Of a stretch of DNA of 13,693 nt, positions 1 to 5,280 are shown one piece after another. The notes below the pieces were generated by a model that worked only from the letters and a program-made list of their open reading frames with translations, was not told where the DNA came from and did not search any database. The DNA is from Planctomycetota bacterium. GTDB taxonomy: Bacteria; Planctomycetota; Phycisphaerae; UBA1845. The translations under genes and the position numbers were made by a program. Numbering within the stretch: position 1 is the stretch's first letter; the number at the start of each line of letters is the position of its first letter. The stretch covers positions 1 to 13,693 of the forward strand of contig JADFHG010000024.1 of assembly GCA_022567365.1 (NCBI GenBank), written 5' to 3'.

Positions 1-1136
1 GATCGCGCGTCGTCAGTGACTACCGTAACCCGTGGCGAGTGATAGGGCCGTTCCGGGTGATAAGCCTCGCCGAAAGCGACGATGGCCGGGTCGATTTCGA
101 CCGCGACGACGTGCCCGGCGCCTTGCCTCAGCGCACCGGCCGCGTCATTGCCGCTTCCGGCGCCGACGACGAGGACGCTTTGCGGATCGGGGTGCAAACG
201 CGTGGGGATGTCGTACTGGCTATAGCCCTGCATGGCCGGGGGAAACCGCTTCGGATCGGCGGCGACCGTTTCGTCGCTCAGGTCGATGATGGCCTGGTAG
301 CCGGTGTTGTTGACCTCGATGAGATACTCGCCGACGGTCTTGTCGGTCGGGCTGAGGTCGTACAGCGCGAGCTTTTGATAGGGCGACCATCTTATGGAAC
401 GGGCGTCTGAATTGTGATCGCCGACCAGCGCCAGCGCCACGCACGCCGCGAGTAGCGCCCAGTTCATCCGTGCGTCCCGTGCCCGCCAGATGAACGGCAC
501 GATGAGCAGCGCCATGACCAAGAACCAGGTGAACGGCGGCTGATAGAGCACGCTCAGCGCGACGAAGCCCCAGATGCCGATCAAGCTGCCGGCGATGTTG
601 ACGGAATACGCCTTGATCGTGTTCGGACGCTCGTCGAGCAATCGTCCGAGAATCCGCCCAATCGGAATGAACATCTCGGCGACGAAGACCATGAGGAAGA
701 AGGTAATCGCCAGTCCGGTAACGACGCAGCCGACCGTAAACAATGGGCTTTCGCTGACCGTTCGCTTCCAGATCACGAAGTCGCCCATGACGCTGAGGAG
801 CTGGCTGATCGATCCGAGCGTGGCCCTGCTGAACGGAACCGCCATCAGCGCGAGCAACACCGTGAGCGGGAGCAGGAGCTCGCGCATGCGGACCGGCCGG
901 TGGCAGGTGAAGCAGCCCAGCCCAAGCCCCAGGAAACACACGACGAGAATCGTGTTTTGCAGATACGCGAATACGCGGATTTCCGTGCCGATCCAACGGA
1001 TCAGCAACAGCTCGAGGAACAGCCCGAGCACGCTGACCAGGAAGATGGCGGCCATCGGTCGTTCCCGACAAAAGCGGGGTAGCTGTGATTCGTCCGTTTC
1101 GATCGAGGCGCGGTCCGGGTCCGTTTTCGAGTCCAT
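1..1136 (-). CDS. Polytopic membrane protein with spermidine-synthase-like methyltransferase domain (3' end cut by window)
   Basis: The frame is open from the ATG at 1136 to the window edge, giving 378 codons with the C-terminus missing. Hydrophobic segments lie near residues 28-48, 57-76, 87-103, 132-156, 178-198, 203-216 and 226-238. A soluble domain starts near residue 249 with RWSPYQKL, a motif typical of SpeE-like proteins. It continues to a Rossmann SAM-binding loop, VLVVGAGSGNDAAGAL (321-336), and the acidic end of strand 2, VAVEIDP (344-350). This is the layout of membrane-fused spermidine/spermine synthase-like proteins. Whether it makes polyamines is unknown, because the distal half of the active site is outside the window. 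GGAG precedes the chosen ATG at about 8 nt; an in-frame ATG at 1148 is an alternative. It lies about 530 bp downstream of ACMSD and is probably transcribed separately. Confidence 0.85.
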   Translation of the reverse strand, partial: MDSKTDPDRASIETDESQLPRFCRERPMAAIFLVSVLGLFLELLLIRWIGTEIRVFAYLQNTILVVCFLGLGLGCFTCHRPVRMRELLLPLTVLLALMAVPFSRATLGSISQLLSVMGDFVIWKRTVSESPLFTVGCVVTGLAITFFLMVFVAEMFIPIGRILGRLLDERPNTIKAYSVNIAGSLIGIWGFVALSVLYQPPFTWFLVMALLIVPFIWRARDARMNWALLAACVALALVGDHNSDARSIRWSPYQKLALYDLSPTDKTVGEYLIEVNNTGYQAIIDLSDETVAADPKRFPPAMQGYSQYDIPTRLHPDPQSVLVVGAGSGNDAAGALRQGAGHVVAVEIDPAIVAFGEAYHPERPYHSPRVTVVTDDAR

Positions 1137-1413
1137 GGCAAGCTCCATCACGAGTGTTGGCCGTTGCGGTATTCTTCGGACCGATGTGAGTCGGGCTTGA
1201 TCGGGCTGCGGCTGGAGAGATCGACGTTGCGCGATCGAGCGAGGGCCGAAGCGCGATCGACTGATGCCGGGGCGATGTCGCCGCGCGTCAGTTGATTCTC
1301 GGTCTTTGATTGACGTCCGGTATCGAACGGGCAGGGACGTAGGGGAATCGGACCCTGGTGCATCGTCACACCTGGATTTTCGGGTTGGGGTCGAACCGCA
1401 GACAGTGCAATGT

Positions 1414-1440
1414 CCGCTCCCTCACGGTCGCGGTTCGGAT
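1414..1440 (+). repeat. Solo arm of the dispersed TTCCTGACGG/GGTTCGGAT repeat family
   Basis: This 27-bp stretch contains CTCCCTCACGGTCGCGGTTC followed by GGAT. It matches the arms of the composite elements at 1480-1642 and 8701-9009: CTCCCTGACGGTCGGGGTTC on the complement of 1515-1540, and CTTCCTGACGGGCGCGGTTC at 1584 and 8953. It stands alone just outside the first composite element, in direct orientation to that element's right arm and inverted to its left arm. Confidence 0.6.
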
Positions 1441-1479
1441 TTCGGTCGTCCTCAGCAACCCGCAAGGTTAGGCGTGACG

Positions 1480-1642
1480 GTGCACTAGTTTGTGATTCAA
1501 AAAGATGGCCTCTTATCCGAACCCCGACCGTCAGGGAGGGGACGCGCGTTCATCGGCAAAGCCAGCTTGCTGGTGGTCAAGCCGCTTCCTGACGGGCGCG
1601 GTTCGGATCAGGATGCGCCTTCCCGATTCTGAATCAATGCAC
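1480..1642. repeat. Composite inverted-repeat element, copy 1 (163 bp)
   Basis: The ends are GTGCA (1480-1484) and TGCAC (1638-1642), with GATTCA (1494-1499) facing TGAATC (1630-1635) inside them. Inside those, the left arm reads ATCCGAACC...CCGTCAGG and the right arm reads CCTGACGG...GGTTCGGAT, so the element is roughly palindromic around a core of about 40 bp (1542-1581). The left arm, 1495-1523, matches 8707-8735 with one mismatch in 29 positions. The right arm, 1582-1636, matches 8951-9005 with four mismatches in 55, the first 33 being identical. The core is not shared with copy 2. There is no open frame for a transposase, so it is non-autonomous. It begins about 20 bp past the ACMSD stop. 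Confidence 0.75.
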
Positions 1643-1663
1643 CGGGGCGAGCGAAGCCCGGAG

Positions 1664-2725
1664 TTATCCGACGAAGAGACCCTCGCGGACGCCGAGAAAC
1701 TCGAGGCCGGTCGTCCAGAGGATTTGCCTCCGAGTTTCCTCGGTGAGATCCTGCATGGATTCGACCAACTTTCCCGGGCACGCCTCGCCAAGCGGAAAGG
1801 GATAGTCGCTGCCGAGGGCGATGCGCTCGGCGCCGAATTGGGCAATCAAATACCGCAGCGCGTCGGCGTCGTGTACCAGCGAATCCACATAGAAACGGGC
1901 CGGTGTGCCGTCGGGCTGACGCAGATACGCGCGGGGGTTCACGTCGTTGTCGGCCGCGCAGAGATCCGGTCTGACGTTGTACCCGTGCTCGATCCGGCCG
2001 ATCGTGCCGGGAAACGCGCCGCCGCCGTGCGCGAACGCGACGCGGAGCTTTGGAAACCGCTCGAGCACGCCGCCGAAGATCATCGAACAAATCGCGAGCG
2101 ACGTCTCCGCCGGCATGCCCACGAGCCACGGCAGCCAATAATCGGGCATGCGATCTTTGCCCATCATGTCCCAAGGATGCACGAAGACGGCCGCGCCATG
2201 GCGCTCCGCCGCCGCGAACACGGGCCTGAGCGCGGGGTCGCTAAGGTTCCACACGGTCTTGCGACCGACGTGTTCGTTGGGTTCGATGTGGGTGCCGATC
2301 TGAATGCCGCGGAATCCGAGATCATCCATACACCGCTCCAGCTCGCGTGCGGCGAGGTCCGGCGCCTGCATCGGCAGCGTGGCAAGCCCGACGAAGCGTT
2401 TCGGGTGTTCGCGCAGAATCTCGGCGATGTGGTCGTTGAGGATGCGCGAGAGGTCGAGCGCGTCTTCCGGTTTCGCCCAATAGCTGAACATCACCGGCAC
2501 GGTCGAAAGCACCTGCACATTGACACCCGCGTCGTCGCATTCTTCGATCCGCCGTCCGGGCGACCAGCAGTTGTCGCCGATTTCGCGGAAGAACCTGTCG
2601 CCCATGAGCATGCGAGCACAGCACGGTTTGTGGTGTTCCAGGCGAATGAACCCCGCGTAGCCGTACTTTTCGTCGAGGTCGGGCCACCGCTCGGGAAGGA
2701 TGTGCGTGTGGAGGTCGATCTTCAT
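1664..2725 (-). CDS. nbaD: 2-amino-3-carboxymuconate-6-semialdehyde decarboxylase (ACMSD)
   Basis: This is an amidohydrolase-superfamily decarboxylase of 353 residues. It converts 2-amino-3-carboxymuconate-6-semialdehyde to 2-aminomuconate-6-semialdehyde and so steers it away from spontaneous closure to quinolinate. The start MKIDLHTHILPERWPDL closely resembles vertebrate ACMSD, as do STVPVMFSYWAKPEDALDL (74-92), FVGLATLPMQAP (111-122), YWLPWLVGMPAET (196-208) and GSDYPFPLGE (305-314). The expected zinc and catalytic residues are present: His6, His8, His183 (FVHPWD), His233 (FAHGGGAFP) and Asp307. There is a short insertion around 148-160 relative to my recollection of the human protein. The frame is open another 53 codons upstream, but those codons run through palindromic repeats and do not resemble the family, so the start at 2725 is preferred. 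No strong Shine-Dalgarno sequence is visible. HAAO, the preceding enzyme, lies 321 bp upstream. Confidence 0.95.
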   Translation of the reverse strand: MKIDLHTHILPERWPDLDEKYGYAGFIRLEHHKPCCARMLMGDRFFREIGDNCWSPGRRIEECDDAGVNVQVLSTVPVMFSYWAKPEDALDLSRILNDHIAEILREHPKRFVGLATLPMQAPDLAARELERCMDDLGFRGIQIGTHIEPNEHVGRKTVWNLSDPALRPVFAAAERHGAAVFVHPWDMMGKDRMPDYWLPWLVGMPAETSLAICSMIFGGVLERFPKLRVAFAHGGGAFPGTIGRIEHGYNVRPDLCAADNDVNPRAYLRQPDGTPARFYVDSLVHDADALRYLIAQFGAERIALGSDYPFPLGEACPGKLVESMQDLTEETRRQILWTTGLEFLGVREGLFVG

Positions 2726-2824
2726 GGGGCGTTCGGCCAGTCGTGTTCGCGTGCGGACGCCGCTTGCTCCGCAACCATCCGCTCGTACTCCCCTGACAGC
2801 CTGTTGGAAAAGGCGATTTGCTTG

Positions 2825-2908
2825 TGTGGCACCGGTTTTCAACCGGTGAAAACAGGTGTGGCATCGGCCAATAGCCGGTGACAAAACGGGCTATTGGCCC
2901 GTGCCACA
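2825..2908. repeat. TGTGGCA hairpin array between HAAO and ACMSD
   Basis: Two stem-loops stand in tandem. The first is CACCGGTT-ttc-AACCGGTG (2830-2848). The second has 20-bp arms, TGTGGCATCGGCCAATAGCC (2857-2876) and GGCTATTGGCCCGTGCCACA (2889-2908), with two mismatches and a 12-nt loop. TGTGGCA occurs at 2825 and 2857 and as its complement TGCCACA at 2902, so alternative pairings are possible. On the minus strand it lies after HAAO and before ACMSD, and could fold in the transcript linking them. It lacks a U-tract on that strand, so I call it a repeat and not a terminator. Confidence 0.7.
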
Positions 2909-2993
2909 CTTTTTCAGCGGGCTGCTGAGCCGCATGCTTCAGCTTGCGCGGGAGTTCGTACAAGACGGAATGCCGCACCAACTCCGTGGCACC

Positions 2994-3018
2994 GCGCGGG
3001 CTGAAGCCCGCGGCTCGG
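2994..3018. repeat. GCGGGC-TGAA-GCCCGC hairpin repeat, copy 1
   Basis: CGCGGGC and GCCCGCG enclose a TGAA tetraloop (2995-3012), followed by GCTCGG. The same unit with a one-base-longer TTCAG loop sits at 5171-5196. It lies about 30 nt past the HAAO stop codon and could stall or stabilise the transcript, but has no U-tract. Confidence 0.65.
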
Positions 3019-3046
3019 CGCTACGTATCGAACTATCGCTGTCATA

Positions 3047-3577
3047 CTACGCCGGCAGCGGTTCGGGCTTTTGCATCACCGTGCCGCACTTGCCGCAGGT
3101 GCGCACGGCCTCGTCGCCCCAATACTCTTCCATGATCTTCTTCAGTTGATTGACGATGTCCTTCAGGTCGAACTCGTAGTTCTTGAGAACCTCGTCGCAG
3201 TTTTCGCACCAGAACCGCAGGTAGTCCTTCATCCCCGGCTCTCGGATCCGCTCGACGACCATGCCGATGGTGTTCGCCGGGCGCTGCGGGGAGTGCGGGA
3301 CCATCGGCGGGAGCATGAATACCTCGCCCTCGCGAATCGGAATGTCGCACACCTTTCCGTCCTCGCGAATGCGAAGGGTCATGTCGCCCTCGATCTGGAA
3401 AAAGAACTCCTCCGTCTCGTTGATGTGGAAGTCTTTGCGGGCGTTGGGACCGCCCACGATCATGATGATGAAGTCCTTTTCCGCAAACATGCACTGATTG
3501 CCCACCGGGGGCTTCAGTTGGCTGCGGTGCTCTTCGACCCATCCCTTGAGATTGAACGCCGATTTTGTGTACGCCAT
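3047..3577 (-). CDS. nbaC: 3-hydroxyanthranilate 3,4-dioxygenase (HAAO)
   Basis: This single-domain cupin enzyme of 176 residues uses Fe(II) and O2 to open the ring of 3-hydroxyanthranilate to ACMS, the ACMSD substrate. The iron ligands fit the bacterial family: His51 (FHINETEEFF), Glu57 and His95 (MVPHSPQRP). Arg47 and Arg99, which hold the substrate in the well-studied bacterial enzyme, are present, and Glu109 stands where the third substrate contact is expected. The C-terminal rubredoxin-like metal site is complete: Cys124 and Cys127 (FWCENC), Cys161 and Cys164 (CGKC). Length is normal for bacterial HAAO. The ATG at 3577 has a perfect AGGAGG 8 nt upstream. A repeat-filled gap of 321 bp separates it from ACMSD on the same strand. 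Kynureninase, aminomuconate-semialdehyde dehydrogenase and deaminase genes are not in the window. Confidence 0.96.
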   Translation of the reverse strand: MAYTKSAFNLKGWVEEHRSQLKPPVGNQCMFAEKDFIIMIVGGPNARKDFHINETEEFFFQIEGDMTLRIREDGKVCDIPIREGEVFMLPPMVPHSPQRPANTIGMVVERIREPGMKDYLRFWCENCDEVLKNYEFDLKDIVNQLKKIMEEYWGDEAVRTCGKCGTVMQKPEPLPA

Positions 3578-3585
3578 GAGAATAG

Positions 3586-3591
3586 CCTCCT
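3586..3591 (-). promoter_or_regulatory. Strong Shine-Dalgarno of HAAO
   Basis: AGGAGG on the minus strand lies 8 nt before the ATG at 3577. It is one of the two strongest ribosome-binding sites in the window and fixes the HAAO start. Confidence 0.8.
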
Positions 3592-3631
3592 CTGCGAGAA
3601 GTCGCCGCCGGTTCGTATCACTCGGTCCACG

Positions 3632-3659
3632 AGTCTAGCAGCCCGCCCAAAAACGGCAA
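3632..3659 (-). promoter_or_regulatory. Candidate sigma70-type promoter for HAAO
   Basis: On the minus strand TTGCCG (3654-3659) and TAGACT (3632-3637) are separated by 16 nt, each matching the consensus hexamer at four of six positions. The -10 box lies about 55 nt before the HAAO start. The -35 hexamer overlaps the first copy of a 16-bp direct repeat. This is sequence resemblance only, and sigma-factor preferences of this lineage may differ. Confidence 0.25.
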
Positions 3660-3734
3660 GTTGCGACGGAGGCTTCGGTCCTCGCCGGGGACGTATTTGG
3701 TGGTTATTCCGCCAACGCACGGCAAGTTGCGACG
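3653..3734. repeat. Direct repeat of ACGGCAAGTTGCGACG upstream of HAAO
   Basis: The 16-mer ACGGCAAGTTGCGACG occurs at 3653-3668 and again, exactly, at 3719-3734, giving a 66-bp period. Its centre, GCAA-G-TTGC, is itself a small dyad. The first copy overlaps the candidate HAAO promoter. It may be an operator pair or a remnant of a duplicated intergenic repeat; I cannot choose from sequence alone. Confidence 0.55.
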
Positions 3735-3735
3735 C

Positions 3736-3813
3736 AGCGTCCGCCCCCCGCGGCGAACGTGGGCATGTGAAAGGCTTCCGAGTTTTTTCGGCCGCCACGG
3801 GGGGGCGGACGCT
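3736..3813. repeat. 14-bp perfect inverted repeat with long loop
   Basis: AGCGTCCGCCCCCC (3736-3749) pairs perfectly with GGGGGGCGGACGCT (3800-3813). An inner GCGGC/GCCGC pair can extend the stem past a small bulge, leaving a loop of some 36 nt that holds CCGA-gttttt-TCGG. On the minus strand it follows the 67-aa membrane protein (stop 3914) and precedes HAAO. It could therefore insulate the two transcription units, but it has no terminal U-tract. The rest of the 336-bp gap (3578-3913) shows no gene. Confidence 0.6.
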
Positions 3814-3913
3814 TTACGATTGCGGGGGTCAGCCGCTGTGCGCTAAACACGTCAATAGCCGGTGCACGATCCGAACCGCGCTGGCGCAAGGCGCCGGGCC
3901 GGGCTATCGCCCC

Positions 3914-4117
3914 TCACCGTCGCCGGCGCAGGGTTATGAGCTTCTTTCGGCACGCGGCGGCCACTCCGATCCACAGCAGGAGCATGAACATCGTGCGCAT
4001 GCCGGTCACACCCATCCACATTGCGAGAGGGATCGTACCGGCGCCCATGAGCAGGCAAACCGCCATGCCGATTCGGCAAAGCCACAGCGTTCTGGTCCGT
4101 CGGTTGCTCATGTTCAC
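3914..4117 (-). CDS. Small two-helix membrane protein, function unknown
   Basis: I do not recognise this 67-residue protein. It has a basic N-terminus (NRRTRT), two hydrophobic segments (about 11-35 and 43-56) and a basic tail, KKLITLRRRR, which predicts cytoplasmic ends under the positive-inside rule. The start chosen is GTG at 4117, with GAGGA about 10 nt upstream; an ATG two codons further in (4111) is the alternative. It begins 46 nt after the zinc-ribbon membrane protein gene ends and is probably co-transcribed with it. Methionine is frequent in the helices. The alternative is a spurious frame, but the amphipathic layout and the ribosome-binding site argue for a real gene. Confidence 0.55.
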   Translation of the reverse strand: MNMSNRRTRTLWLCRIGMAVCLLMGAGTIPLAMWMGVTGMRTMFMLLLWIGVAAACRKKLITLRRRR

Positions 4118-4163
4118 TGCCGGTCCATCCTCTTGTCGGCGGCGATCGCCGGGATACGCTCAA

Positions 4164-5096
4164 TCACTCGGTTCCACTCGGCGGCGCGTAGAGCGGTGGC
4201 CCACCCGGCGAGTCGAGGTTGCGCGATGCCTCCACCGCCGCGGTGAACACCTTTTTATACCGGCCGAGAAGAAACACGTACCAGACAACGAAAACAAGCA
4301 GGGGAAACGCCCCACACACGACGATACCGCCGCCGACGACGCCCGCGAGAGACCCGCCGCCGGGTCCAGCGCCGGTCGCTACCGCCGTCGTTCCTCCGGC
4401 CACGATGACCAGAAGGATTCCGCCCGCGATCAGAACGGTCATTGATGCCGAAAGCCCCCACATCACGGTCTTCGTCGAACGGGCAAGGCGCGGATTGGGG
4501 ACGCGCAACGCGAATCGCCGCAGGTATAGCAGCTCGCCGAACAGCGCGACGACGCCGGCAAGTGATAGGCCCGCGGCAACGGCAACGATCACACCGCCGA
4601 GGGCGCCCGTCAATTCGATTTGCTTCACCATTTCGCCGATCCAAGCGGCGGCGGCGCACACACGGATCACCTTGCGCCAAGTTACCGGATCCTCGGTCAG
4701 CGAGATTCGCGGCTCCTGCGTGGTGATCATGAACGACCCCCACAAACCGATCGCGCCGCCGAAGAATAAAAGGACAGACTGCAATACTGGTGGCATTCCG
4801 ATTCCCACCAGAACCCCTACGACGATGCCGCCAACGATGCTCAGCCCGATATGCCAGAGCAGGAGCGTCGTTCCAAAGCGCAGCCGCTCGAGCCACTCGC
4901 GATCGGCATGTTCGAGCAGATCGCCGCGAAGCGATTGTGCCACAGGCGTGGCACATTCCGGGCAGCTACCCTCCGGCGACAGCCCGCGGAGGTTGTACCC
5001 GCAGTGGGCGCAGGGGTAGTCGTCGGTGAGGGAGGCGTTGTTCAACGGTGCGAGATATCCTTCGGTACTTCGCGTTAGACCGTTCCACCGCTCCAC
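4164..5096 (-). CDS. Zinc-ribbon polytopic membrane protein, function unknown
   Basis: This protein has up to 310 residues. The N-terminal zinc ribbon is YPCAHCGYNLRGL followed by GSCPEC, with Cys29, Cys32, Cys45 and Cys48. In my knowledge this CxxCGYNLRGL form is common at the start of planctomycetal membrane proteins. After a linker come about five or six hydrophobic segments (76-98, 103-126, 164-191, 210-236, 252-278, and a weaker one near 143-157). The segment after 210 runs into a glycine-rich loop (GAGPGGG). The tail is proline-rich. No enzymatic motif is visible. The annotated start is GTG at 5096, which lacks a clear ribosome-binding site. A TTG at 5045, preceded by GAAGGA, would still keep the whole ribbon and is a real alternative. 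The 67-aa membrane protein follows directly. Confidence 0.8.
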   Translation of the reverse strand: MERWNGLTRSTEGYLAPLNNASLTDDYPCAHCGYNLRGLSPEGSCPECATPVAQSLRGDLLEHADREWLERLRFGTTLLLWHIGLSIVGGIVVGVLVGIGMPPVLQSVLLFFGGAIGLWGSFMITTQEPRISLTEDPVTWRKVIRVCAAAAWIGEMVKQIELTGALGGVIVAVAAGLSLAGVVALFGELLYLRRFALRVPNPRLARSTKTVMWGLSASMTVLIAGGILLVIVAGGTTAVATGAGPGGGSLAGVVGGGIVVCGAFPLLVFVVWYVFLLGRYKKVFTAAVEASRNLDSPGGPPLYAPPSGTE

Positions 5097-5170
5097 CGTT
5101 GCATTCGGACCGCACGGGCACGTGTCCGGGCGGGGGTCGGCGATCGAACACTACCGGATGCGCCGAGATC

Positions 5171-5196
5171 GCGCGGGCTTCAGGCCCGCGGCTCGG
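5171..5196. repeat. GCGGGC hairpin repeat, copy 2
   Basis: CGCGGGC (5172-5178) and GCCCGCG (5184-5190) enclose TTCAG, followed by GCTCGG exactly as in the copy at 2994-3018. It sits in the 184-bp gap between the SPFH operon and the zinc-ribbon membrane protein, about 85 nt past the SPFH stop codon. Confidence 0.65.
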
Positions 5197-5280
5197 AGGA
5201 ACATCAACTTGCGCAGTCCATGCCCGACGTCGTCACCCACGACTACCCACGATCGTCCGTCGTTGTCGCCTGTGTCTGCG

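Larger units (their letters stand above)
1137..1663. other. Gene-free repeat-bearing gap between ACMSD and the membrane methyltransferase
   Basis: I see no convincing gene here. The short open frames are arginine/proline-rich and read through palindromic repeats. The stretch holds the decamer gcgcgatcga twice (around 1230 and 1252), a repeat arm at 1414-1440, and the composite inverted-repeat element at 1480-1642. A promoter for the gene starting at 1136 should lie in the 1137-1400 part, but I find no clear -35/-10 pair. Confidence 0.6.

Noticed and set aside
1148..1465. 105-codon minus-strand frame before the membrane methyltransferase
   Set aside because: It translates repeat arms into Arg/Pro-rich sequence and has no motif. 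Its end merely overlaps the next start.
1505..2881. 458-codon plus-strand open frame opposite ACMSD
   Set aside because: ACMSD on the minus strand is unmistakable. The plus frame begins inside a palindromic repeat and is rich in His/Arg/Asp with no motif.
4164..5096. Zinc-ribbon membrane protein considered as part of the SPFH operon
   Set aside because: A 184-bp gap with a hairpin repeat separates them and the start lacks a good ribosome-binding site, so I do not assert co-transcription.
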